From: JANPII01 sp031424915
GTDB lineage: Bacteria > Pseudomonadota > Alphaproteobacteria > Rickettsiales > Midichloriaceae
Assembly (NCBI GenBank): GCA_031424915.1
Contig: JANPII010000050.1
Span: 1-7,327 of the forward strand
DNA length: 7,327 nucleotides
Direction: 5' to 3'
Shown: piece by piece, positions 1 to 6,272 of the stretch
Position numbering within the stretch: position 1 is the stretch's first letter
Layout: every line of letters starts with the position of its first letter
Translations under genes and position numbers: made by a program
The notes under the pieces: model-generated
What the model was told of the DNA's origin: nothing
What the model saw: the letters and a program-made list of their open reading frames with translations, nothing else
The model's database searches: none

Positions 1-123
1 CCCCATTCGGACATCTACGGATCAAAGGTTATTGGCACCTCCCCGTAGCTTTTCGCAGCCTGTAACGTCCTTCATCGCCTCCTGCCGCCAAGGCATTCAC
101 CAAATGCTCTTTTTATATTTAGC
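1..123 (-). rRNA. rrl: 23S ribosomal RNA, 5' end (partial)
   Basis: Read on the minus strand this is the conserved start of bacterial 23S rRNA: GGTGAATGCC near 101-92, then the conserved GGCGATGAAGGACGT block near 80-66, and CCGAATGGGG at the window edge. The gene continues beyond position 1. The mature 5' end is placed at about 123 by counting the 22 nt that precede GGTGGATGCC in the E. coli molecule, so it is uncertain by several bases. No 16S gene or spacer tRNA lies upstream; instead there is a promoter at 324-352 and then divergent secG. The gene is therefore transcribed separately from any 16S, as is known for Rickettsia and relatives. Confidence 0.97.
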
Positions 124-129
124 TGATTC

Positions 130-150
130 TGCACCTCATATAGAGGTGCA
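130..150 (-). promoter_or_regulatory. Hairpin just before the 23S 5' end
   Basis: A perfect 8-bp inverted repeat, TGCACCTC and GAGGTGCA, surrounds a 5-nt loop (ATATA). It ends about 7 nt before the estimated mature 5' end of 23S rRNA and lies inside the leader transcript. There is no T-run on either side, so it is not an intrinsic terminator. A role in pre-rRNA processing or leader folding is inferred. Confidence 0.6.
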
Positions 151-194
151 ACTTGATATTACTTACAGAACTAAACTGTAGCCAACATCGTGAA

Positions 195-210
195 AACAGT
201 AATTACTGTT
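195..210. repeat. 16-bp perfect palindrome in the 23S leader
   Basis: AACAGTAATTACTGTT is identical to its own reverse complement. It lies about 105 bp downstream of the predicted 23S transcription start and 72 bp before the mature rRNA. With no loop it would make a poor RNA hairpin, so a site for a dimeric DNA-binding protein is one possibility. Chance in AT-rich DNA is the other. Confidence 0.45.
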
Positions 211-252
211 CTCAGCATATTTTTATTGTGCTTACAATATTATTACTTACGA

Positions 253-282
253 TTTCAAAAGAACGCGGAAAATTTCTTCCGC
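253..282 (-). promoter_or_regulatory. rRNA antitermination site: boxB-like hairpin then boxA
   Basis: On the minus strand, 282-265 reads GCGGAAGAAATTTTCCGC, a 6-bp stem with a 6-nt loop. Immediately after it, 264-253 reads GTTCTTTTGAAA, which resembles E. coli boxA (TGCTCTTTAACA). The order boxB then boxA is that of rRNA operon leaders, where boxA loads NusB/NusE to keep RNA polymerase resistant to termination. The site is about 35 nt downstream of the predicted start, as expected. The boxA match is good but not perfect. Confidence 0.65.
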
Positions 283-323
283 TAACGGCTTTTTGGTTTA
301 ACCTCATCGCCGCCTTGGGAGAA

Positions 324-374
324 CTTATAGACCAACTCTTCACACCAGTCAACACCATTTTGCAAAATTTTTGC
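324..374 (-). promoter_or_regulatory. 23S rRNA promoter with UP-like A/T tract
   Basis: On the minus strand, TTGACT (352-347) is followed after exactly 17 bp by TATAAG (329-324), a near-consensus sigma-70 promoter. Directly upstream (374-357) lie runs of A and T reading GCAAAAATTTTGCAAAAT, placed like an UP element that contacts the RNA polymerase alpha subunit in rRNA promoters. The transcription start is predicted near 316, giving a leader of about 190 nt. This promoter drives 23S alone, since no 16S gene precedes it. Confidence 0.8.
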
Positions 375-495
375 AGCTACGCACTAGAAGAAATAGTGAC
401 ATGCCCAATAATGCTGGCTTTGGACCTAATATTTTCTTATATAAAAACTTTACATACAGTATTTTGGTAGCCCCTCAACATCAAAACCACTTAGA

Positions 496-526
496 TTAAG
501 GTTTCTATTTTCTCTATTATTATAAT
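496..526 (+). promoter_or_regulatory. Weak candidate promoter for secG-pyrG
   Basis: A perfect TATAAT stands at 521-526. The best -35 in reach is TTAAGG at 496-501 with a long 19-bp spacer, so the match is weak. It would leave a leader of about 75 nt before secG. Between this site and the 23S promoter on the other strand (375-495) nothing else was recognised. A 5-bp inverted repeat (TGCAT at 541-545, ATGCA at 560-564) lies in the leader and is of doubtful meaning. Confidence 0.3.
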
Positions 527-606
527 GATTAGTTTCATCTTGCATAATCCGGGGTAATGATGCACAATGGCAACGGCAACAGTAATACTCATATATAAGA
601 GGGGCA

Positions 607-921
607 ATGGATACAGTACTAATTATCCTACAGTTTTGCATAATATTCGCGTTGGTCGCAGTAATACTATTACAACGCAATGGCGGTGATGGATTGGCTG
701 GTCTTGCTGGCGGAGGACATGGACTTGTTTCTGGCAAAACCGCAGCGAATGCATTTAGCCGCTTTACCATGATTTTGGCCTGCGCATTTATGCTAAACAG
801 CTTGCTGCTAGCTAAGTTACATTTGCGCGATACTAATAAAGCGCATGAACTAATCCAATCATTGGAAACTATAGAAAAACCCAAGGAAGCCGCGCCAATA
901 GCTGTTCCGCACGCCGAATAA
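607..921 (+). CDS. secG: Preprotein translocase subunit SecG
   Basis: This 104-residue protein is the small accessory subunit of the SecYEG channel in the inner membrane; SecG assists SecA-driven protein export. The sequence shows the family plan: a first membrane helix at about residues 3-22 ending in VILLQR, a Gly-rich linker (about 26-43), a second membrane helix (about 52-70), and a polar, poorly conserved tail. The length is near the usual 75-130 residues. The ATG start has a purine-rich AAGAGGGG at 597-604, a slightly short spacing. pyrG follows after 38 bp on the same strand with no terminator between, so the two are probably co-transcribed. The opposite-strand reading frame over this region looks like a shadow. 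Confidence 0.92.
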   Translation: MDTVLIILQFCIIFALVAVILLQRNGGDGLAGLAGGGHGLVSGKTAANAFSRFTMILACAFMLNSLLLAKLHLRDTNKAHELIQSLETIEKPKEAAPIAVPHAE

Positions 922-959
922 GACTTCAAAATAAAGCACTTTTAAAGATGAGATAAAAT

Positions 960-2615
960 GTGAGCAGCAATCTTATTAAAAATACCAAGTTTGTTTTTAT
1001 TACTGGCGGTGTAGTTTCCTCATTAGGCAAGGGCCTGGCCTCTGCTTCACTTGCAGCATTACTGCAAGCAAGAGGGTACACAGTACGCCTGCGTAAGCTT
1101 GACCCATATCTTAACGTAGACCCAGGCACAATGAGCCCTTACCAACACGGTGAGGTATATGTTACTGATGATGGCGCAGAAACAGACCTAGATTTAGGGC
1201 ATTATGAACGCTTCACTGGTGTTCCGGCAAGAAAAGGAGATAACATTACTTCTGGCCAGATCTACTCCGACCTATTGACCAAAGAAAGGCGCGGAGATTA
1301 TTTAGGTGGTACAGTGCAAGTTATTCCTCATGTCACTAATCTTATTAAAGATTTTATTTTAGCCGATACTGAAGATACAGATTTTATTCTATGTGAAATA
1401 GGTGGCACGGTAGGAGACATCGAAGGCCTACCATTTTTTGAAAGCATTAGGCAATTAGGCAATACTTTAGGGCCCAACCATACACTTTATATACATCTTA
1501 CACTCTTGCCTTATGTCAGTGTGGCAAGAGAGCTAAAGACTAAGCCTACACAACACTCGGTTAAAGAGCTGCGTTCGATTGGTATACAACCTAATATTCT
1601 ATTATGCCGTGCTGATCGTGAGATACCAAAAAATGAGCGGCAAAAGATTGCCTTGTTCTGTAATGTACAGGATAAATGTGTAATCCCCGCGCTTGACCAA
1701 AAAAATATCTACCGCGTACCACTCGCCTATCATACCGAAGGCCTTGATGCTCGTGTGCTAGAATTCTTTGGCCTGGGTAATGCATCTGCACCTGATCTAA
1801 GTAAATGGCAAGAGATTGTCCAGAATGTTGAAAACCCCCAGTCTGAGGTACATATTGCTATTGTCGGCAAATATAACCGCTTGCGGGACGCCTATAAATC
1901 ATTAATTGAGGCCTTTGACCATGCTGGCATACACCATCGCTGTAAAGTAAAGCTACATTGGATCAGCGCTAGTAGCATCACCCCGCAAAATGCACATGAA
2001 AAACTTGCTGGTATGCATGGTGTGATGGTACCAGGTGGTTTTGGCCACCGCGGTGCTGAGGGTAAAATTAATGCTATACGCCATGCGCGTGAAAATAATA
2101 TTCCATATTTTGGCATATGCTTTGGCATGCAGCTAGCAACTATAGAAATGGCTCGTCATCTACTTGGTATTGCCGATGCTACTTCCGGTGAGTTTGACGA
2201 GGATGGCACTAATATCATCGATCTAATGGAAAGCTGGTACCAAGATGACTATCGACAGTTGCGCCAAGCTGGCGGTGACTTAGGCGGCAGCATGCGCTTA
2301 GGAGCCTATCCTTGTGTGTTACAAAAAGATAGCTTAGTGGTTACGATTTATAACTCCGTCGATATCCAGGAACGTCACCGCCACCGCTATGAGTTTAACA
2401 TCAACTATAAAGCCCAATTCGAGGAAGTAGGAGTGCGCTTCAGCGGCATGTCTCCTGATGGCGCACTAACAGAGATCATTGAGCTCAAGCCACATCCTTG
2501 GTTTATCGGTGTGCAGTTCCACCCAGAGCTGAAGTCACGCCCATTTGAGCCGCATCCCCTATTTATCTCCTTCATTTCAGCTGCTATGGGTTACAGGGAT
2601 ATTAGCAAATCATAA
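960..2615 (+). CDS. pyrG: CTP synthase (glutamine-hydrolysing)
   Basis: PyrG makes CTP from UTP, ATP and glutamine, the last step of pyrimidine nucleotide synthesis, in the cytoplasm. The 551 residues match the usual length (about 545). The N-terminal synthetase domain (about 1-275) has the nucleotide-binding GGVVSSLGKG (16-25), the EIGGTVGDIEG segment (146-156) and KTKPTQHSVKELR (193-205). The C-terminal class I glutamine amidotransferase domain (about 297-545) has the oxyanion region PGGFGHRG (358-365), the nucleophile Cys387 in GICFGMQ, and the partners His521 and Glu523 in FHPE. All catalytic residues are present, so the enzyme should be active. The start is GTG at 960: an ATG at 958 is followed at once by TGA, and this start gives the family N terminus shortly before FVFITGG. 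A weak purine-rich stretch (947-953) precedes it. Confidence 0.97.
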   Translation: MSSNLIKNTKFVFITGGVVSSLGKGLASASLAALLQARGYTVRLRKLDPYLNVDPGTMSPYQHGEVYVTDDGAETDLDLGHYERFTGVPARKGDNITSGQIYSDLLTKERRGDYLGGTVQVIPHVTNLIKDFILADTEDTDFILCEIGGTVGDIEGLPFFESIRQLGNTLGPNHTLYIHLTLLPYVSVARELKTKPTQHSVKELRSIGIQPNILLCRADREIPKNERQKIALFCNVQDKCVIPALDQKNIYRVPLAYHTEGLDARVLEFFGLGNASAPDLSKWQEIVQNVENPQSEVHIAIVGKYNRLRDAYKSLIEAFDHAGIHHRCKVKLHWISASSITPQNAHEKLAGMHGVMVPGGFGHRGAEGKINAIRHARENNIPYFGICFGMQLATIEMARHLLGIADATSGEFDEDGTNIIDLMESWYQDDYRQLRQAGGDLGGSMRLGAYPCVLQKDSLVVTIYNSVDIQERHRHRYEFNINYKAQFEEVGVRFSGMSPDGALTEIIELKPHPWFIGVQFHPELKSRPFEPHPLFISFISAAMGYRDISKS

Positions 2616-2624
2616 CATATCCAG

Positions 2625-2653
2625 TTGCAATTAACATTTATTGATACTATAAT
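2625..2653 (+). promoter_or_regulatory. Promoter of the PP2C-like phosphatase gene
   Basis: TTGCAA (2625-2630) is followed after 17 bp by a perfect TATAAT (2648-2653). Transcription should start near 2660, leaving a leader of about 25 nt with no clear Shine-Dalgarno sequence before the ATG at 2685. The gene is thus probably transcribed separately from pyrG, which ends only 9 bp upstream of the -35 element. Confidence 0.65.
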
Positions 2654-2684
2654 AACTTAGTACTTAATTAATTCTAAATATAGC

Positions 2685-4043
2685 ATGGACAACTCCAAAT
2701 CTTATGAAGAAAACCCAGAGAATAAAATAGATTTTGCATGGCCACAATATAGAGCCACCATTATAGGAGGGGTTGGGTTACCAGTTTTATCAGCCACAGC
2801 TATAGGCGTTTTATTTCCAATACTGCAAGCCTATGGTCAAGAATATTTATATTTTAATGCCTTTAATACATTGGCATCAATCAATGTAGCACTTCCCTAT
2901 TGTACTGTTGCGATTGCAGCAGTGTTGCTAGCAGCTATAGGAGCAGGAGCTGGTTTTGGTGTAGATCAATACATCGCGTCTAGATCTGATAAAGTCACTC
3001 CACAAGATTCTGAAATAGATCCCTCCCTTACACAAGATCTTAATCTTGAAATTGTTGTCTTGGATAATGCATATCCTGCTAAAGCACAACCTATAGATCT
3101 TGAAGCAGTAGATGCTTTTCAATATATACCTATAAAAGGCGAAACGGCAGTTGCTTCAATGATGGGCAGCACTTTTACTGAACCAGGCAAAAACAGCACT
3201 GAAACTACAGTGCTTGATGCCAGTCTAGTATCGGTAAGGAATGATAAAAAAGCTGTATATGGGGCCATTGCTGATGGCTGTGGGCATTCTTCAAATGAAG
3301 AAGAGCAAAATAATATTGCCCGAGCCTCAAAAGCAGCCGTAAGAATTGCTATAGAGAAGATATCTACTAACACCCAGCCTATTTCTAGTATTGAGCTAAT
3401 CAACCAAATTAGCGATGAAGTACAGAAAGAGGTAGATGCAGACGGCACGGCCAACGCCTCACTTTGCTATTATAAAGCGGAAACGACATCAAATAATACG
3501 TTACATGTGGACGTAGTAAACGTTGGGGATTGCATGCTAGTTGGATATTCACCATCTAGACAACAATGGACTACTTTAGCTCCAGCAAACAGGAGCAACC
3601 CATGTGTAGGTGGAGGTACCATAAACATGAGGGGCAAGATGGCCCTGAGGACATATGAACCTGAGAGTATTTATAAACAAACTCATGAAGAGTTGCCTAT
3701 AGATACCATTATAATTGGCATGACCGATGGGGTACATGATTATCTACCAACCACCACTGATGAGAAAGGCCTTAGGAAGATATGGGTTTCGTTAGATAGT
3801 GATGCAATGAATACAAAGCTTCAACATACATTACAAGCCGGTGGCAGCGATATTACAGCTAACCAGTTACTTACAGCTGTACGTAATTTAGCTATTACTG
3901 AACAGCAAAAGCAAATGGCAGAAGATAAGGAAAAAAATGAAGTTGCAGATAAATATGGCGATGATTTTACCGCCCATGCAATACAGCCTGCCATAATATT
4001 AGAAAAACATAAAACCGTAGAGCCGAGCACATTACAGATATAG
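2685..4043 (+). CDS. Membrane-anchored PP2C-like Ser/Thr phosphatase
   Basis: This 452-residue protein has two hydrophobic segments near the N terminus (about 24-48 and 66-93), then a soluble domain (about 155-440) with the signature order of PPM/PP2C metal-dependent phosphatases. Visible motifs are LDA with Asp178 (like MEDA of human PP2C-alpha), ADG with Asp197-Gly198, VGDC (280-283, like CGDS), TDG with Asp348-Gly349, and GDDFT with Asp426. The four aspartates matching the metal ligands are therefore kept, while the Arg and Glu of motif 1 are not evident. The first glycine motif reads DGCGH, not DGHGG. Activity on phospho-Ser/Thr proteins is inferred from the family; the target is unknown. 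Two helices would leave the catalytic domain on the same side as the N terminus, probably the cytoplasm. It has its own promoter, no clear ribosome-binding site, and no partner kinase gene in the window. The TAG stop lies inside a palindromic repeat. Confidence 0.75.
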   Translation: MDNSKSYEENPENKIDFAWPQYRATIIGGVGLPVLSATAIGVLFPILQAYGQEYLYFNAFNTLASINVALPYCTVAIAAVLLAAIGAGAGFGVDQYIASRSDKVTPQDSEIDPSLTQDLNLEIVVLDNAYPAKAQPIDLEAVDAFQYIPIKGETAVASMMGSTFTEPGKNSTETTVLDASLVSVRNDKKAVYGAIADGCGHSSNEEEQNNIARASKAAVRIAIEKISTNTQPISSIELINQISDEVQKEVDADGTANASLCYYKAETTSNNTLHVDVVNVGDCMLVGYSPSRQQWTTLAPANRSNPCVGGGTINMRGKMALRTYEPESIYKQTHEELPIDTIIIGMTDGVHDYLPTTTDEKGLRKIWVSLDSDAMNTKLQHTLQAGGSDITANQLLTAVRNLAITEQQKQMAEDKEKNEVADKYGDDFTAHAIQPAIILEKHKTVEPSTLQI

Positions 4044-4073
4044 CTTGTATAGACCCAAGCCACGGGGAGACAG
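4041..4073 (+). repeat. Partial palindromic repeat overlapping a stop codon
   Basis: The sequence beginning TAGCTTGTATAGACCC shares its first 16 bases, with one difference, with the repeat at 6506-6535. It then diverges into AAGCCACGGGGAGACAGG. It looks like a second, internally altered member of the same family. Its first three bases are the TAG stop of the phosphatase gene. Confidence 0.55.
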
Positions 4074-4082
4074 GTTTCGCAT

Positions 4083-4170
4083 GTCATCACGAACACCTTC
4101 GGGGTGTGGTGATCCAGCAAATATTTAATGTTTCTGGATTGCCGCGACCACTACGTGGTCGCGCAATGAC
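4083..4170. repeat. Two facing palindromic repeat units
   Basis: Unit 1 (4083-4117) starts GTCATCACGAACACC and ends ATCCAG; unit 2 (4134-4170) starts CTGGAT and ends CAATGAC. The outer ends are thus inverted copies of each other around a 16-bp AT-rich spacer. Unit 1 folds as ATCAC/GTGAT plus ACACC/GGTGT. Unit 2 folds as a perfect 9-bp stem CGCGACCAC/GTGGTCGCG with a 3-nt loop (4143-4163), extended by ATTG/CAAT past a one-base bulge. Such units are common between genes in Rickettsiales. Lying between convergent genes, they may also help stop or stabilise transcripts from both sides, but there is no T-run. The rest of the gap (4171-4234) shows nothing recognisable. Confidence 0.75.
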
Positions 4171-4234
4171 CCTATAATGGCCACTTTTAAGTGCTCCATA
4201 CCTTACTCTCAAACACAGTTCGGGTTAATAAGAG

Positions 4235-5398
4235 TCACGAAGTTATAAAATGCTGTGCGACAGTGTGCCTACCTGCCTCTAGTATCTTCTGGCGTATAGG
4301 ATCTAGTGCAGGTTGAGCCGCATCATGTTGGGCTATTTTGGAATAAAGATGCTCCATGGCAGCTGCTACATCTTGTTCTACATGTTCTTCTGTAACCTTT
4401 TGTTGCTCAATATATGGAGCTTGTAGCTTTGTTAAATTTTGTCCATGCGCTTTAACATAAGCATTAGACAGGCTCAAATATTCGTTGATGAAGTCATACG
4501 CAGTAACATCCTGACCTTTTGACTGCATAGTAGATTTCAGTTCAAACAAGTAGCATTCCTCAGGATGCTTATGAATACCGCTTGTCACTTGCATTTGGGC
4601 ATGCTTCTCTAGCCAACGCCATCGTACTAACTCATGTGCTTGCCCTGTAGAGATATATAACTTCTTGCTAGTAGCAGTACGCTGCATATAGCAATGGTAT
4701 GGATCGACAGCAAATTCAAGCGCTATTTCCCAACCGATAAGTTGCAATAGCTTAGCTAGAGCTTTCTTAAAATGATCATCTATACCATATGTGCTTACCA
4801 GCATCTCATATATAGAATGAAAGGAATTGGTGTTAATTTGCCGGATTTTAATTCCACATACTTGTGCAAAATGCTGTGCTACTGCTTCTTGCACTATAGA
4901 TCCCAGGCCATGGCCTTGAAATATCATCTTATCAGGATGTATACCCTGCCTAAATAGAGTATTTACCACCGTTATACCATCATTTATCAAATCATATAAT
5001 GCCTCGGTCTGACCTTCACTACCCCCTAAACCAGCAGGATTAAAAGCATACATTGTTGCACCCGTTGCGTGAGCTTGCAGTAACATAGTACAAAAGCAAG
5101 ATTCATAATATTCAGCTCTACCAAAGAAATTAAGAACATTTAAATCATGTCCTGGCTTGTTTTGGCTAATATAGGCCTCAGGCTTTAGCATAAGCACATC
5201 TATGTTATGCTTCTCTCTTCCTTGGCTTTGTAAAGTTCCCTGCTCTGCTGCAATCCCATTCCATCCAGGCCGAAGCTCAGTATTTACCTTTTGTGCCTCA
5301 AAATAGGCCCAAAAATCTTTGTACCCACTTTTTGCATACCAATCAAAATGCTCCGTAGGAAATAAAAGTGATGCAACTAATTTTTGTAAGATCCTCAT
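4235..5398 (-). CDS. Alpha/beta hydrolase-like protein, nucleophile Ser replaced by Gly
   Basis: The 387-residue protein has an alpha/beta hydrolase-like core. Residues 115-129 (TMYAFNPAGLGGSEG) match the strand and loop that in serine hydrolases read like YNPRGVGxSEG. Residues 157-167 (KMIFQGHGLGS) match the nucleophile elbow, normally GHSLGG. Gly164 (codon GGC) stands where the catalytic Ser is expected; AGC would differ by one base. Possible triad partners follow (Asp232, His276 or His278), but their roles are not established. About 110 C-terminal residues are helical and charged, with no recognised domain. No signal peptide is clear, though the N terminus is mildly hydrophobic. It may be an inactive relative, use another residue, or belong to a divergent family found in intracellular bacteria. 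It has no tight operon partner and no good Shine-Dalgarno sequence. Confidence 0.6.
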   Translation of the reverse strand: MRILQKLVASLLFPTEHFDWYAKSGYKDFWAYFEAQKVNTELRPGWNGIAAEQGTLQSQGREKHNIDVLMLKPEAYISQNKPGHDLNVLNFFGRAEYYESCFCTMLLQAHATGATMYAFNPAGLGGSEGQTEALYDLINDGITVVNTLFRQGIHPDKMIFQGHGLGSIVQEAVAQHFAQVCGIKIRQINTNSFHSIYEMLVSTYGIDDHFKKALAKLLQLIGWEIALEFAVDPYHCYMQRTATSKKLYISTGQAHELVRWRWLEKHAQMQVTSGIHKHPEECYLFELKSTMQSKGQDVTAYDFINEYLSLSNAYVKAHGQNLTKLQAPYIEQQKVTEEHVEQDVAAAMEHLYSKIAQHDAAQPALDPIRQKILEAGRHTVAQHFITS

Positions 5399-5440
5399 AC
5401 TCGGCCGTCATATATTCTTTACTATGAATTAGCATACCGC

Positions 5441-5470
5441 AGTATAATTAATAAATAGTAAATTTACCAA
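5441..5470 (-). promoter_or_regulatory. Candidate promoter of the hydrolase-like gene
   Basis: On the minus strand, TTGGTA (5470-5465) and TATACT (5446-5441) are separated by 18 bp, with an AT-rich spacer. The start codon is 43 bp downstream of the -10 element. Both hexamers are acceptable but not close to consensus. Confidence 0.4.
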
Positions 5471-5515
5471 AAAGGCGCCGCTCCAACTGTATAGTTATTT
5501 CCTAAGCTTGGTTTT

Positions 5516-5619
5516 ATACCAACTCTCAGCTAAAACAGTAAAAGGAGCGAGGAGCGATGTGTAGTGAAATCTACATGAGCGAGGAGCAACGATGTAATCT
5601 TTTAGCTGAGAGTTGGTAT
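5516..5619. mobile_element. 104-bp MITE-like element with perfect 20-bp inverted ends
   Basis: ATACCAACTCTCAGCTAAAA at 5516-5535 is the exact reverse complement of 5600-5619. The 64-bp interior carries an 11-bp direct repeat, GAGCGAGGAGC, at 5545-5555 and 5577-5587. Between these copies is a small hairpin (TGTAG/CTACA, 5560-5575). No coding capacity is seen. The element has the size and form of a miniature inverted-repeat transposable element, mobilised in trans by an unknown transposase. TA dinucleotides lie next to CC...GG at both ends and could be a target duplication of the Tc1/IS630 kind, but they could equally belong to the inverted repeats. It abuts the stop codon of the lipoprotein gene and may act as a strong stem at its 3' end. 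Confidence 0.75.
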
Positions 5620-6125
5620 TAGTTGCCTAACAACTTCTCTAGGGTAGAAGACCCATCAGGCTTAAGCGCAACTTCACCCTCATTTATCTCCTTACCAGTA
5701 GCTTGATTGTGCTCAATACGCAGCTTCTCTTTTTCTGGATCTATCGATTTAGCTTCAGTATTAGTATTTAACTTCTGTACAGTACGACGAATAATCCCCT
5801 TGTTTGCAGTTTTACGTTTCTGCATATCATCATCAATTGTAGATTTAATGTCACTATTAGAACGCACGCTATGCGCATCAATCATAGCTAAAAACTCTAC
5901 TTCAGTTGCCGTCAAACTTGAAGGGGTCGTAAGGGCAGGATGGTTTGCTTTTTCACCAGGTGTAGGCAATTCAAAAGTTGGAGGCATAGTAAGGGCCGAA
6001 GCAGCTGTTACACTAAACTCATCAGGCGCTGACTTCTGCATTCCTAAAGTTGATTTAATATCACCGCTACAACCACAAAGCGCAAACGCTAAAATCGTGA
6101 GCATAACCTTATTATGACTTTTCAT
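5619..6125 (-). CDS. DUF3035-type lipoprotein
   Basis: The 168-residue protein starts with a lipoprotein signal peptide: Lys-containing N terminus, hydrophobic core (about 7-17) and lipobox LCGC, with Cys19 as the lipid-modified residue after signal peptidase II cleavage. APDEFSV (33-39) and MPPTFELPTPG (47-57) match the conserved DEF...MPPxFxLPxP block of the DUF3035 family of alphaproteobacterial lipoproteins, whose function is unknown. The rest is polar, low in hydrophobic residues and probably extended. It is predicted to sit in the envelope, most likely on the outer membrane; Gly follows the Cys, so there is no Asp+2 inner-membrane retention signal. In relatives such genes often lie next to lspA, which is absent here. 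No good promoter or Shine-Dalgarno sequence was found. Its TAA ends at the edge of the 104-bp element. Confidence 0.8.
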   Translation of the reverse strand: MKSHNKVMLTILAFALCGCSGDIKSTLGMQKSAPDEFSVTAASALTMPPTFELPTPGEKANHPALTTPSSLTATEVEFLAMIDAHSVRSNSDIKSTIDDDMQKRKTANKGIIRRTVQKLNTNTEAKSIDPEKEKLRIEHNQATGKEINEGEVALKPDGSSTLEKLLGN

Positions 6126-6215
6126 ATTGCTACCATAAACATAACTTGTACGCTATATATACCATGCCAATCTTCAAATGGCTAGCATAGAATCAGCGAG
6201 CTTCATGCAGAAAAA

Positions 6216-6272
6216 TAGTGCCCAAGAATCAAACCTGCGACCTTCACTTTCTGGCCCGCTGCTACTGAAGCC
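6216..6272 (-). pseudogene. Decayed tRNA copy (tRNA-Thr-like 3' part)
   Basis: The segment 6223-6243 repeats 6688-6708 of the tRNA-Thr gene with 20 of 21 bases the same, in the same orientation. It covers the T-arm (GGTTTGATT for GGTTCGATT) and variable region. After it, GGCACTA replaces the acceptor end GGCACCA, with about 5 bases of the acceptor stem missing. Upstream, GTAGCA near 6265-6260 may correspond to the D-arm, with the anticodon arm shortened. It cannot fold as a working tRNA. It may be a decayed tandem copy or the far attachment site of a lost integrated element. Confidence 0.65.

Noticed and set aside
153..470. Plus-strand ORF of 105 codons with TTG start
   Set aside because: It lies opposite the 23S leader and promoter, has no Shine-Dalgarno site, starts with a rare codon and resembles no family I know.
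450..929. Minus-strand ORF of 159 codons
   Set aside because: It runs opposite the whole of secG, whose frame is clearly real, and its translation is Cys-rich with no family features.
3119..3454. Minus-strand ORF of 111 codons
   Set aside because: It is antisense to the catalytic core of the PP2C-like gene and shows no motifs.
4041..4170. CRISPR array
   Set aside because: The units are palindromic, facing and of different sequence, with no regular direct repeats or unique spacers and no cas genes.
4173..4178. TATAAT as a promoter
   Set aside because: No -35 element at a suitable distance and no plus-strand gene downstream.
5707..6117. Plus-strand ORF of 136 codons
   Set aside because: It is the mirror of the lipoprotein gene, which has a lipobox and the DUF3035 motifs.
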